Source: Halomonas sp. 54_146 (GTDB taxonomy: Bacteria > Pseudomonadota > Gammaproteobacteria > Pseudomonadales > Halomonadaceae). Taken from it: a stretch of DNA of 33,319 nucleotides. The stretch is from positions 1-33,319 of the forward strand of contig NZ_LGEN01000037.1 of NCBI RefSeq assembly GCF_001507855.1, read 5' to 3'. The position numbers were made by a program, and so were the translations under genes. The number at the start of each line of letters is the position of its first letter. Within the stretch, counting starts at the first letter, position 1. This document shows positions 8,514 through 17,058 of this stretch, piece after piece. Below the pieces are notes generated by a model. The model had not been told where the DNA came from and searched no databases. It saw nothing but the letters and a program-made list of their open reading frames with translations.

Positions 8514-8564
8514 ATGGAAGTACGCTATGGGAATAAGTACGCTATGGAAATAAGTACGTCATTG
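8514..8564. repeat. Three 17-bp imperfect tandem repeats upstream of lgt
   Basis: Units at 8514-8530, 8531-8547 (GAATAAGTACGCTATGG) and 8548-8564 share AAGTACG and flanking bases. They fill part of the gap between lgt and the receiver gene, where the lgt promoter must lie. They could be binding sites or simply a slippage product. Confidence 0.75.
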
Positions 8565-8632
8565 AAATAATGATGCACACACCCTAGTCATTATGCCCAG
8601 CGAGAAAGCTACTTTTTAAAGGCTATCCTTTG

Positions 8633-9898
8633 TTATTGCGCGGGCGACGCTATTTTAACCGTCGCTGGAAACCAATAAGCAATCATGTTGAGCAGCGTTT
8701 CCGGCTGGTACGGTTTTGCTAGTAAATCATTCATGCCGGCGGCCAAACAGGCTTCCCGCCTCGCATCGTCGGCATTGGCGGTAAGTGCGACCAGTACGCT
8801 TCGGTGATCTCCCTGAGTGCGCTCGTATTCCCGCCACTGGCGCGAGGTTTCAAGGCCGTCCAAGATGGGCATAAAAATATCCATAAACACTAGATCAAAG
8901 GTCGCGCTTTGCTGGCGCTCAAGTGCCTGCTCGCCGCTGCTGGCTCCTTGTACCTGAAGCCCTTGCGTTTCGAGCATTTGCCGCGCCAACATTAAGTTAA
9001 CGGGCCCATCGTCAACCACTAAGACACGCAAATGTCGCTGGGATGAAGCGCTTTTTTGAACTTGGCGGGCGCTGCCTTGATCCAAGCTGTTTTCAGAACG
9101 GCTTTCAGAATGGCTTTCAGCACTTTGTTCAGCGCTCCTTTCCGCGTTGCTTTCAGAGCCGTGCTGCACGACGTTGGCCAGCAGTGCGCGAATATCCACT
9201 AGCCGCTCACGACCATCACGTATATGTTGCTGGCACTCTTCGGTAGTGTCTTTTTCGGCAAGTGCATCTAAATATTCAAACAGGTTGTCTGTTTCACGCT
9301 GCAACAGCGTTAAATAGCCAGATTTCAAACGCGACTCTTCCCGCGTCCTTTCACGCTCAGCCATTAAATGCTTGAGCTGGTGCTGCTGATGCTGGAGCTC
9401 ATCCAACAGCGTTTGTGCGTGTTCATGCGGGGCATTATCGAAGGCGGCGCGACCGTCTTGCGAATAATGGATGGCACGTTGGAGACTTCCTAATGCTTCA
9501 TTCACGCTGACAAGCCGCTGAAGCGGCAGATAAGATTGATCAGCAGCACTCAGCGCGCGCCCCCCAGGCAGCACGGGCTGGGAAGGCACGGCTGTTGCGC
9601 ATAGCGCCTGGCTATGACGTTCTAGTTCGGTGAGTTCTTGTATAAAGCGCTCGTTTTCATGTCGAGCGCGCGTTTTTATGAGCATAAGAAAGGCACTAAC
9701 ATTCAAGCTACTGCCGACCAGCAATGCCAACATTAACCAAAGCGTGGTGCTCCATGATATATAACTAGGTGACACCCACCACACCATGGCACCTACTATT
9801 AGGCATAACACGATTAACGCTGCTTGCATTAGCAACAGTGGCCACAGAACAGGCCATACAATGGCGTTCCAAAAGTGCTCACTTTGATTGCGCTGCAT
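8633..9898 (-). CDS. Membrane-anchored receiver-domain protein with degenerate histidine-kinase remnant
   Basis: 421 aa: two TM helices (about 19-41 and 50-74), a long helical cytoplasmic region (about 78-240), a Ser/Glu-rich spacer (about 247-283) and a C-terminal receiver domain (about 289-410). The receiver looks functional: acidic pair D296/D297, phospho-acceptor D340 in FMDIFMP, T373 in ALTA and K395 in AKPY. The stretch RLKSGYLTLLQRET (about 190-203) resembles the HisKA H-box KSEFLANMSHE, but Arg201 occupies the histidine position, and no ATP-binding HATPase domain exists. It therefore looks like a hybrid kinase of BarA/GacS style that lost its catalytic core, probably acting as a phosphate acceptor or sink. 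ATG with AAGG about nine bases upstream. Cognate partner not in the window. Confidence 0.8.
   Translation of the reverse strand: MQRNQSEHFWNAIVWPVLWPLLLMQAALIVLCLIVGAMVWWVSPSYISWSTTLWLMLALLVGSSLNVSAFLMLIKTRARHENERFIQELTELERHSQALCATAVPSQPVLPGGRALSAADQSYLPLQRLVSVNEALGSLQRAIHYSQDGRAAFDNAPHEHAQTLLDELQHQQHQLKHLMAERERTREESRLKSGYLTLLQRETDNLFEYLDALAEKDTTEECQQHIRDGRERLVDIRALLANVVQHGSESNAERSAEQSAESHSESRSENSLDQGSARQVQKSASSQRHLRVLVVDDGPVNLMLARQMLETQGLQVQGASSGEQALERQQSATFDLVFMDIFMPILDGLETSRQWREYERTQGDHRSVLVALTANADDARREACLAAGMNDLLAKPYQPETLLNMIAYWFPATVKIASPAQ
9089..9124. repeat. 12-bp tandem repeats in the receiver-protein gene
   Basis: Three units at 9089-9100, 9101-9112 (GCTTTCAGAATG) and 9113-9124 encode the Ser-Glu-rich spacer (…SESHSESRSENS…). 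The period keeps the reading frame. Confidence 0.75.
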
Positions 9899-10034
9899 GA
9901 TCTCGCCTTCCTCGTGGCCTGATGACCTATGATAACGTGACCGCTGTACGGCATCAGTGTACGTCTAGGCGTCGTGACTGTCATGCTGCTCTACCGTTGA
10001 ACGCGGATACCTCTTTAATCGACGAGTTTGCGAT

Positions 10035-10853
10035 ATGTGTTTAATAACGTTCGCTTGGCAACCCGGCACGCCCACCCCTTTACGGCTTATGGGCAACCGG
10101 GATGAGCTCCATGCTAGGCCTACCGCCCCGCTAGGGTATTGGCAAGAGAACACGGCCATTGCCGGTGGGCGTGACCTGGAGGCCGGTGGCTCGTGGTTAG
10201 CGGCCAAACGGGGCGGCGTAGTGGCCGTTTTAACCAATGTGCGCGACCCCCAGCTGTTAACCCCGCCCAGCGCGCCTAGCCGAGGTGAGCTGGTGGCTAA
10301 CGCACTGCAGTGTAAGGATATTGAAGGGTGGCTAACCGCGTTAAACCAAGGTGACGCGCTGAGTTACGCGGGCTTTAACTTATTGGTAGCGACACCACAC
10401 CAGCTGTGGCACCTGCACCGTAGCCGAGAGCGGCTTACGCTTTGCAAGGTGCCCCCTGGGGTGCATGGGTTGTCGAATGCCGACCTTAACTCCCCCTGGC
10501 CTAAGCTATTACATGTTCGCAATGCGCTTGAGCACAGCCTTTCGAAACAGGGTGCTTTAAACGAAGCTCCCCTTCCGGCATGGCCCAGCGCCGTTCAGCG
10601 CGCCATGCAAAACCCCCAAGAGGCGTCGGTCAAAGAACTTCCCGATACCGGCGTTGGCATTGAGTTAGAGCGTCAGCTATCCGCGGCTTTTATTATTGGC
10701 GAGCGCTACGGCACGCGCGCCACCTCGTGGCTGACGTTAGACCACCAGGGGCATATCGAGATAACCGAGCAACGCTTTGGAGCGCAGGGGCGTTTTCAGG
10801 GCGAAACCACCCTGAGACTTTTTAACGGTTCCAACGACTCCAGCGATTCATGA
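10035..10853 (+). CDS. NRDE/TANGO2 family protein
   Basis: Member of the NRDE (DUF833, Transport and Golgi organisation 2) family, whose biochemical role is unsettled; eukaryotic homologues have been linked to heme or lipid handling. The 272-aa protein starts MCLITFAWQPG, with the family's conserved Cys2, and has the namesake NRDE in GNRDELHARP (22-31), followed by GGRDLEAGGSW and VLTNVRD. No signal peptide or TM segment, so cytosolic. The ATG is preceded by a modest SD (GACGAG). It is divergent from the receiver gene (136-bp gap) and convergent with ptsP (11-bp gap), so likely monocistronic. Confidence 0.9.
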   Translation: MCLITFAWQPGTPTPLRLMGNRDELHARPTAPLGYWQENTAIAGGRDLEAGGSWLAAKRGGVVAVLTNVRDPQLLTPPSAPSRGELVANALQCKDIEGWLTALNQGDALSYAGFNLLVATPHQLWHLHRSRERLTLCKVPPGVHGLSNADLNSPWPKLLHVRNALEHSLSKQGALNEAPLPAWPSAVQRAMQNPQEASVKELPDTGVGIELERQLSAAFIIGERYGTRATSWLTLDHQGHIEITEQRFGAQGRFQGETTLRLFNGSNDSSDS

Positions 10854-10864
10854 TGAGATGTCGC

Positions 10865-13126
10865 CTAATCGCGAGGCGGCATCAGGTGAGACAGCTGCCA
10901 CTCATCCATACGCCCTTCTAAATGTTCATGAACCTGGGCAGGCGTGTCTAACTGCATAATTTCTTTTAGCAGCTGCTCAGCGTCACTAAACGGCACCCGG
11001 CGAATGGCCGCACGCACCTTAAGCAGGCTAGGCGCGTTCATAGAAAGACTAGTAAAGCCCATGGCCATGAGCAGCAGCGCTCCGGCGGGGTCGCCCGCTA
11101 ACTCCCCGCAAAGGGAAATGGGCTTATTGAGCCGCTTGGCGTCTTGGGAAAGCTCCTGCAAGGCACCGAGTAGTGCCGGGTGCAGCGCATCGTAAAGGCT
11201 CGACACGCGCGGATTGTTACGATCCACCGCCAGTAAATACTGAGTAAGATCGTTACTACCGACAGAAAAGAAATCGACACGCTTTGCCAGCGCATCCATT
11301 TGATAAATGGTGGCCGGCACTTCAATCATCACCCCTACCTTGGGTCGGATAACCGTGATGCCCTCCTCGCCTAGCTCTAGAATCGCACGATCCAACAGGC
11401 GCAGCGCCTCATCGACCTCTTCGACATTGGTGATCATCGGAAAGAGCACGTAAAGATTATCAAGATCGATAGACGCTTTTAGCATGGCGCGTAACTGCAC
11501 CATTAGCACTTCGGGGTGATCCAGCGTGACACGCATACCGCGCCAGCCAAGAAACGGGTTGGCCTCTTCAATCGGGAAATAGGGAAGATCTTTGTCGCCG
11601 CCGATATCCAGCGTGCGCATCACCACCGGCAGCGGCGCAAAGCCTTCAAGCTGGTCGCGATAGAGCTTGGTTTGCTCTTTCTCACCGGGGAAACGTTCAG
11701 TAATCATGAACGGCACTTCGGTACGATAGAGGCCCACCCCGCCAATGCGACTTTTAAGCAGTGCGCTAGCATCGACCGCTAATCCGGTGTTTACCATCAG
11801 CGGCATAGTGTAGCCATCTGGCGTGGCGCTAGGCAGATCTTGTTCGTGTTCTAACAGCTCACTAAGCGCTTCTTCTTCAGCAATTAAACTGGCGTAACGC
11901 GCAGTAAGTTCAGGCGCAGGGCGCACAAACAGCCGGCCACGATGACCATCAAGCACCAGCGGCGCGCCGCCTAAACGCGGCAGCGGTAAATCCACCATGC
12001 CCAGCACCGTAGGAATACCCATGGCACGGGCCACAATAGCCACGTGCGAGGTGCTAGAGCCACGCACCGAGACCAGCCCCTTGAGCTTGTCGCGGGGCAC
12101 TTCACCCAGCATGGCCACGCTGATTTCATCGCCCACCAAGATAGCGTTATCGGGGTAGGTTTCCGGTGTAGAAGGCGTGTCTTCCTGCAGATGCGCCAGC
12201 ACGCGGCGACCAAGATCGCGAATATCCGCCGCCCGCTCACGCAAATAGTTGTCGTCCACCCGCTCTAAATACTGAACGTGGCGGCGCACCACATCAGCCA
12301 GCGCCCCTGGAGCCCACTGCCCTTCGCGAATACGCTTTTCTACTTCGTCGGCAAGGGCCGCTTCGCCAAGCATCTGTTGATAAACATCAAACAGCGCCAG
12401 CTCTTGCGCAGAAATCCGGCTTGCTAAACGCTCAGCAGCTGCACGGATTTCATCACGGGTTTTACCAATCGCTTCTTTCAAGCGCGCGACTTCATAATCT
12501 TGATCGCTTGGAATTAGATCGGGAACGCTATTAAGATCAGCCGGCGGGGTAATCACTACGGCTTCACCCATCGCCATACCTGGCGAAGCAGCTACACCTT
12601 TAAACACCGCCTGCCCACCAGCAAGCGCCGGGCGCATTAGGTTCCCCGTGGCGAGTGCGTGCGCCAATACGCCGGCCAGCTGGGCAGCCATAGTGACCAG
12701 GAAGGCTTCATCTTCATCATCGTAGCGCCGCTTTTCGGCCTGCTGAACGACCAATACGCCCAGCATGTGCCGCTGGTGAATAATCGGCACGCCTAGGAAG
12801 CTGGAGTAACGCTCTTCACCGGTCGATTCAAAATAGCGGAATTGCGGGTGGGTCTGGGCGTCTTCGAGATTTAACGGCTCGCCGCGTTTGGCCACGACCC
12901 CCACCAAGCCTTCGCCTAACGGCAGCACCACGCGCCCCACCGCCTGAGTGCGCAAGCCAATGGTCTCCATTAATATCAGTGACTCAACTTCTTTGTCGTA
13001 AAGGTAGAAGGAGCACACATCGGTCTGCATCGCCTTACGAATTCGACGTACCATCGTGGACAGCGCGGCGTCGAGGTTGCGCGCGCTATTCACTTCCTGA
13101 ATAACCCGGCGCAGCACCTCAAGCAT
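10865..13126 (-). CDS. ptsP: Phosphoenolpyruvate-protein phosphotransferase PtsP (enzyme I-Ntr)
   Basis: First enzyme of the nitrogen PTS: autophosphorylates from PEP and passes phosphate to NPr. In the 753-aa form: N-terminal GAF sensor (about 15-160), EI N-terminal and phosphohistidine region with GSSTSHVAIVARAMG (His361; E. coli His356), and a C-terminal PEP-binding barrel with GVGLYRTE, VGSNDLTQYLLAVDRN and the active-site Cys673 in CGELAGDP. The start is ATG at 13124-13126 (MLEVLRRVIQEV), matching the E. coli N-terminus, with AAAGG upstream; the frame opens back to a TTG at 13177 that adds 17 atypical residues. It lies downstream of rppH on the same strand, the same pair as in E. coli. 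An imperfect stem (10857-10883) at its 3' end, shared with the convergent NRDE gene, may mark the transcript ends. Confidence 0.96.
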   Translation of the reverse strand: MLEVLRRVIQEVNSARNLDAALSTMVRRIRKAMQTDVCSFYLYDKEVESLILMETIGLRTQAVGRVVLPLGEGLVGVVAKRGEPLNLEDAQTHPQFRYFESTGEERYSSFLGVPIIHQRHMLGVLVVQQAEKRRYDDEDEAFLVTMAAQLAGVLAHALATGNLMRPALAGGQAVFKGVAASPGMAMGEAVVITPPADLNSVPDLIPSDQDYEVARLKEAIGKTRDEIRAAAERLASRISAQELALFDVYQQMLGEAALADEVEKRIREGQWAPGALADVVRRHVQYLERVDDNYLRERAADIRDLGRRVLAHLQEDTPSTPETYPDNAILVGDEISVAMLGEVPRDKLKGLVSVRGSSTSHVAIVARAMGIPTVLGMVDLPLPRLGGAPLVLDGHRGRLFVRPAPELTARYASLIAEEEALSELLEHEQDLPSATPDGYTMPLMVNTGLAVDASALLKSRIGGVGLYRTEVPFMITERFPGEKEQTKLYRDQLEGFAPLPVVMRTLDIGGDKDLPYFPIEEANPFLGWRGMRVTLDHPEVLMVQLRAMLKASIDLDNLYVLFPMITNVEEVDEALRLLDRAILELGEEGITVIRPKVGVMIEVPATIYQMDALAKRVDFFSVGSNDLTQYLLAVDRNNPRVSSLYDALHPALLGALQELSQDAKRLNKPISLCGELAGDPAGALLLMAMGFTSLSMNAPSLLKVRAAIRRVPFSDAEQLLKEIMQLDTPAQVHEHLEGRMDEWQLSHLMPPRD

Positions 13127-13214
13127 GGACGTTTTACCTTTCACTGTTATTTGCCTCGCTGAGGAATTTCCTGGCAAACTTCCACCGCCCTACCTTGGGC
13201 AGCGACCAGTCTCT

Positions 13215-13706
13215 CTATTCTTCATCCTGTGCCAGACGCTGAACGCGGGGAGATAACTCCCGCAACGCTCGGCGATAGACCTCTCGCTTAAAAGGCACGA
13301 CTTGCCCTAGCGGGTACCAATAGCTGACCCACCGCCACCCGTCAAATTCAGGGGTCGGGGTTGCTGTCATGCAGATTCGGCTTTCCTGGCAACGGATTTT
13401 AAGTAAAAACCACTTCTGCTTCTGGCCTATACAGACCGGACGCGAATGTGTGCGAATCATGCGTCGTGGTAGACGGTAGCGCAGCCAGCCCCGGGTGCAG
13501 GCAACAATATCAACATCGTCGGCGGTTAGGCCGATCTCTTCGTAAAGCTCACGAAAAAGTGCTTGTTGTGGCGTCTCGCTTGCATTGATGCCCCCCTGGG
13601 GAAATTGCCACGCATTTTGTCCTACCCGACGCGCCCAAAGCAGCTGCCCCTGGCTATTGGCAATGATAATGCCAACATTGGGGCGAAAGCCGTCAGCGTC
13701 GATCAC
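13215..13706 (-). CDS. rppH: RNA pyrophosphohydrolase RppH
   Basis: Nudix enzyme that removes pyrophosphate from the 5' end of mRNAs and so triggers RNase E decay. The Nudix box runs from GG at 38-39 to about 60, with REL and EE giving the metal ligands Glu53, Glu56 and Glu57, at the same numbers as in E. coli RppH. Other RppH-type stretches are [14 protein letters not shown]-like [14 protein letters not shown] and [15 protein letters not shown]. 163 aa. The start is GTG at 13704-13706 ([12 protein letters not shown], aligning with E. coli MIDDDGYRPNVG), with AAGG eight bases upstream; the ATG two codons earlier is too close to that SD. Probably cotranscribed with ptsP (88-bp gap). Confidence 0.95.
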   Translation of the reverse strand: MIDADGFRPNVGIIIANSQGQLLWARRVGQNAWQFPQGGINASETPQQALFRELYEEIGLTADDVDIVACTRGWLRYRLPRRMIRTHSRPVCIGQKQKWFLLKIRCQESRICMTATPTPEFDGWRWVSYWYPLGQVVPFKREVYRRALRELSPRVQRLAQDEE

Positions 13707-13850
13707 GGACATCACCTTATAAATTTTCAGTTACGCCCATTTTTCCACAAGGGTGACAAACGTATCAATACAATATAACGCTAAGTGCTTAATGCGTGCT
13801 TTGCTTTAGTGGGAAAGGCTGAGCGACTCTGCGATAATCCGCGTCCGCTA

Positions 13851-13882
13851 TTTGTTGTACCGACGTTTTGTTGTACTGACGT
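13851..13882. repeat. 16-bp tandem duplication upstream of the HAD gene
   Basis: TTTGTTGTACCGACGT (13851-13866) and TTTGTTGTACTGACGT (13867-13882), one mismatch. It sits in the 221-bp divergent promoter region between rppH and the HAD phosphatase, about 45 bp before the latter's start. Confidence 0.9.
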
Positions 13883-13927
13883 TTTCACACACGCATATTA
13901 ATCATAAGTAACCATAAGGGGAGCGCC

Positions 13928-14584
13928 GTGAGTCTGGCCATTTTCGATTTGGATAATACGCTGCTATCCATCGACAGCGATCATGCCTGGGGCGAGTTTT
14001 TGCTCGAACAGGGGGCAGTTGATCCAATCGCTTACCGGGAGGCCAACGAGCGCTTCATGGCCGATTACAACGCAGGCACCCTGGATATGGCCGCTTTTTT
14101 AGCAATGGCGCTCAAGCCATTAGCGGACAACTCCCCCGAACAGCTTGCTGCCTGGCACCAGCAATTTATGGCGAGCAAAATCGAGCCAAATATTTTACCC
14201 AAAGCAGAAGAACTGTTGGCTCGTCACCGCACTAGAGGCGATACGTTGCTGATTATTACCGCTACCAACCGCTTCATTACCGCGCCTATCGCCGAGCGAC
14301 TGGGTGTGGATAACTTAATTGCCGTGAATCCTGAAGTAAAAGATGGCCATTACACCGGGCGTGTATCCGGCGTGCTTAGTTACCGCGAAGGCAAAGTGAC
14401 GCGCCTTGAGCAATGGCTGCAAGACCAAGATCTGATCATGGACGGTGCCTGGTTTTACAGCGATTCGCACAATGATTTGCCGCTGCTTGAAATAGTCGAG
14501 CACCCCGTCGCCGTCGACCCCGACGACACCCTGCGCCAGGTAGCAGAAGAGCGCAACTGGCGGATCATGAGTTTGCGGGATTAA
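13928..14584 (+). CDS. HAD superfamily (subfamily IB) phosphatase
   Basis: Cytosolic phosphatase of the HAD-IB / SerB-like type, 218 aa. Motif I FDLDNTLL (5-12) gives the nucleophile and acid Asp; motif II is the TATN region (about 111-114) after LLII; motif III Lys lies in the REGK stretch; motif IV is SDSHNDLP (about 179-186). The helical cap between motif I and II (about 20-90) fits C1-cap enzymes. Substrate is not evident: relatives include phosphoserine, histidinol-phosphate and lipid-phosphate phosphatases. GTG start with AGGGGAG five bases upstream. Divergent from rppH-ptsP, an arrangement also found in Pseudomonas as far as I recall. Confidence 0.88.
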   Translation: MSLAIFDLDNTLLSIDSDHAWGEFLLEQGAVDPIAYREANERFMADYNAGTLDMAAFLAMALKPLADNSPEQLAAWHQQFMASKIEPNILPKAEELLARHRTRGDTLLIITATNRFITAPIAERLGVDNLIAVNPEVKDGHYTGRVSGVLSYREGKVTRLEQWLQDQDLIMDGAWFYSDSHNDLPLLEIVEHPVAVDPDDTLRQVAEERNWRIMSLRD

Positions 14585-14662
14585 AGCCTAAATAGCCGCG
14601 GTGATCTTGTAAGAGGCAGCTTCAGCTCGCGATGATTCAAGCGTGGCTGTTGGTGTCTCAAC

Positions 14663-14693
14663 AAAAAACCCCGCAAGCGCGCTTGCGGGGTTT
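14663..14693. terminator. Bidirectional rho-independent terminator between the HAD gene and mdh
   Basis: Perfect palindrome AAACCCCGCAAGC (14666-14678) / GCTTGCGGGGTTT (14681-14693). Minus-strand reading gives TTTTTTGTTG, so it best fits mdh; plus-strand reading gives only TTT and may serve the HAD gene. Confidence 0.88.
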
Positions 14694-14700
14694 GGCGTTA

Positions 14701-14726
14701 ACCAGCGCTTATATAAAGGCGCTGGT
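14701..14726. other. Stem-loop just after the mdh stop codon
   Basis: ACCAGCGC (14701-14708) / GCGCTGGT (14719-14726), 10-base loop, no T-run. It lies between the mdh stop and the true terminator and may protect the mRNA 3' end. Confidence 0.6.
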
Positions 14727-14734
14727 GGGCGCGT

Positions 14735-15709
14735 TTAGCCGAGCAGGTGCTCAACGGCTGCACGCTCTTCGCGCAGTTCTTTCTCGGTGGCTTTCATCTT
14801 CTCTTGGCTGAATTCGTCAATTTCAAAGCCTTGAACGATTTCATACTTGCCACCCTGGCAACGCACTGGGTAGGAGTAGATGATGCCTTCTTCGATGCCG
14901 TAGCTGCCATCAGACGGGATCGCCATGCTGACGATGCCTTTAGAACCCAGCGCCCAGTCGTGCATATGGTCGATGGCGGAAGAGGCAGCAGAGGCGGCAG
15001 AAGAAGCGCCACGTGCTTTGATGATTGCCGCGCCGCGCTGCTGCACGGTGGGGATAAAGTCGTTTTCGTACCAGTCGCGCTCAACCAGATCAAACGCGGC
15101 TTTACCGTCAACTTTGCACTGGGCAAGATCCGGATACTGGGTGGCACTGTGGTTGCCCCAGATGATCATGTTTTCAACGTCAGTGACGTGCTTGCCAGTT
15201 TTCTGTGCCAGCTGAGTCAAGGCGCGGTTGTGGTCCAGACGCGTCATGGCGGTGAACTGGCCAGCATCAAGGTCCGGCGCGTTGCAAGAAGCAATCAGCG
15301 CGTTAGTGTTGGCTGGGTTACCGACCACCAGCACTTTCACGTCACGGCTGGCGTGGTCGTTCAGCGCTTTACCTTGAACGGAGAAGATCGCTGCGTTGGC
15401 TTCCAGCAGGTCTTTACGCTCCATGCCTGGGCCACGCGGACGTGCGCCCACCAGCAGAGCGAAGTCGGCGTCTTTGAACGCAACGTTCGGGTCGTCGGTG
15501 GCAACGATGTCTTGTACCAGCGGGAAGGCACAGTCGTTAACTTCCATGACCACGCCGTTTAGGGCGTCCATTGCCTGGGGAATTTCCAGAAGCTGGAGAA
15601 TGACAGGCTGATCCGGCCCCAGCATGTCGCCAGCGGCGATGCGGAAAATAAGAGAGTAGCTGATCTGACCGGCGCCGCCGGTAATCGCAATACGTACTGG
15701 ATCTTTCAT
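14735..15709 (-). CDS. mdh: Malate dehydrogenase (NAD)
   Basis: TCA-cycle enzyme oxidising malate to oxaloacetate with NAD. It belongs to the type found in Thermus/plant cytosol and many beta- and gammaproteobacteria, not the E. coli type: GGAGQI (11-16) for NAD binding, the mobile loop [10 protein letters not shown] with substrate Arg92 and Arg98, RLDHNR with Asp159 and Arg162, and catalytic His187 in [11 protein letters not shown]. 324 aa, typical length. Two ATGs are adjacent (15710-15712 and 15707-15709); AAGGAG is two bases from the first and five from the second, so the second is preferred. Monocistronic, followed by two hairpins. The Ala/Ser run [11 protein letters not shown] around residue 235 is normal for this subfamily. 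Confidence 0.96.
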   Translation of the reverse strand: MKDPVRIAITGGAGQISYSLIFRIAAGDMLGPDQPVILQLLEIPQAMDALNGVVMEVNDCAFPLVQDIVATDDPNVAFKDADFALLVGARPRGPGMERKDLLEANAAIFSVQGKALNDHASRDVKVLVVGNPANTNALIASCNAPDLDAGQFTAMTRLDHNRALTQLAQKTGKHVTDVENMIIWGNHSATQYPDLAQCKVDGKAAFDLVERDWYENDFIPTVQQRGAAIIKARGASSAASAASSAIDHMHDWALGSKGIVSMAIPSDGSYGIEEGIIYSYPVRCQGGKYEIVQGFEIDEFSQEKMKATEKELREERAAVEHLLG

Positions 15710-15880
15710 CATTGCTCCTTGATTGGTTCGCCTAGGGGTGGTTCTCGCCTGAGGAGTGGCTTAACAGTACTCAAGACGCCAAGATGGTATGCCCAGCCGG
15801 GGAAAAACTCAATCAGACATGCGGCTACTACCTATTTATGCCGTCATTGACTGCACCCGCGGCCACTCGTTGAAAAGACC

Positions 15881-15900
15881 ATGTTACGCTGTGGTAACAT
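15881..15900. promoter_or_regulatory. Perfect inverted repeat upstream of the RND efflux operon (candidate operator)
   Basis: ATGTTAC (15881-15887) - six bases - GTAACAT (15894-15900). It lies 60 bp before the adaptor start and just downstream of a TTGAAA (15870-15875) that could be a -35 element; the right arm contains TAACAT, a possible -10. A TetR/MarR-type repressor site is plausible; no regulator gene is adjacent. Confidence 0.55.
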
Positions 15901-15960
15901 TCTGCTTACGCTCCCCTTTTTGCTCTCCTATATTGCTATCACTATGGACATGGATGCCCC

Positions 15961-17058
15961 ATGCGAAGAATCCCTTTTTCTTATGCCTTGGCTAGCCTGC
16001 TGGTGCTGGCGCTAGTGATATGGCTCGCTTTTGGTAACTTTCAGTATTTTCAAGCTAATGCCCCGGATGCTTCCCCGCGCAGTGAAGCAGGGCAACGGGT
16101 AGAAATTGCCTTACAGCAAAGCATTTCTTTTATCCCCCAGCAGATCATTCAAGGCCAGCTCACTGCTGAGCGTGAAACCACGCTGCGTGCCAATGTAGCA
16201 GGCTTTGTGGCTGAAAAGCCGGTGACACAAGGCAGCCGTGTGATGGCCGGCGAGACACTGCTGGTGCTGGATAACAACGCCCTGCCCGAGCAGCTAAAGC
16301 AGGCCCGTGACGAGCTAGCGCTCGCCGAAGCCGAGTATGCCGGCGCACGTAACCTGCGCCAACGGCAGCTGATTTCGCAGCCCGAGCTACTGCGCTTACA
16401 GAGTTCGCTCAGCGCCAGCGCCGCCTCCGTAGCCCAACTGCAGAAACAGCTGGATGACAGCCGCCCCACCGCACCTTTCGATGGCATACTCAACCGCGTA
16501 CAGGTGGAGTTAGGCGACCTGCTGCAGGCCGGCGAAGAATGGGGGCAGTTGGTTGATGACCGCCGTTTGAAAGGCGCCGCCTGGGTTTCTCAGCAGCAGG
16601 TGGGCGAGTTAAGCGTGGGCCTACCGGTAACCGCCCGGCTGTTAAACGGCGACCACTTAGCAGGCGAGCTGACCTTTATTAGCCGCCGCGCCGAAGAAGC
16701 CACGCGCAGCTTTTACATTGAAGCCATACTGGATAACCCCGAAGGCAAGCACCTAGCAGGCGGCAGCGCGGAGCTAACCATTACGCTGCCCCCCCGCCGA
16801 GTACATACCCTTTCACCAGCGCTACTGAGTTTAAATAGCGAAGGCCAATTGGCGGTCAAACATGTAGATGACAACGATCACGTACAGCAAACCGCTATTG
16901 AGCTTGTGAGCGCTGATATCCAACGCGCCTATGTGGCCGGCCTACCAGATCCGCTGCGCCTGATTACGCTAGGCGCGGGCATGGTAGAAACCGGTGAAGC
17001 AGTCACGCCAGTGCCTGCTGAAGCACAACAGGATAGCGTGCATGCGCCAGTTGATTAG
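15961..17058 (+). CDS. RND efflux periplasmic adaptor (membrane fusion protein)
   Basis: Adaptor linking an inner membrane RND pump to an outer membrane channel. 365 aa: N-terminal TM anchor (about 7-26, no lipobox), lipoyl/barrel-sandwich halves around an alpha hairpin (TTLRANVAGFVAEKPVTQGS about 78-97; hairpin about 110-165 with LPEQLKQARDELALAEAEY; APFDGILNRVQVELGDLLQAG closes the sandwich), then beta-barrel and membrane-proximal parts. The hairpin is short, as in adaptors such as MexA-like simplified types. The ATG lacks a strong SD. Overlaps the pump gene by 17 bp. No outer membrane factor gene is in the window, so a shared TolC-like channel is assumed. Confidence 0.9.
   Translation: MRRIPFSYALASLLVLALVIWLAFGNFQYFQANAPDASPRSEAGQRVEIALQQSISFIPQQIIQGQLTAERETTLRANVAGFVAEKPVTQGSRVMAGETLLVLDNNALPEQLKQARDELALAEAEYAGARNLRQRQLISQPELLRLQSSLSASAASVAQLQKQLDDSRPTAPFDGILNRVQVELGDLLQAGEEWGQLVDDRRLKGAAWVSQQQVGELSVGLPVTARLLNGDHLAGELTFISRRAEEATRSFYIEAILDNPEGKHLAGGSAELTITLPPRRVHTLSPALLSLNSEGQLAVKHVDDNDHVQQTAIELVSADIQRAYVAGLPDPLRLITLGAGMVETGEAVTPVPAEAQQDSVHAPVD

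Noticed and set aside
8514..8564. 17-bp repeats as replication iterons
   Set aside because: Only three imperfect copies, no rep gene, DnaA boxes or partition genes nearby; the setting is a housekeeping chromosome region.
13127..13177. Extended N-terminus of ptsP from TTG at 13177
   Set aside because: The internal ATG gives the conserved MLEVLRRVIQEV start and normal length.
14747..15562. Long open frame on the plus strand opposite malate dehydrogenase
   Set aside because: Antisense shadow: the minus frame has every MDH catalytic residue, and the plus translation has no family character or SD.
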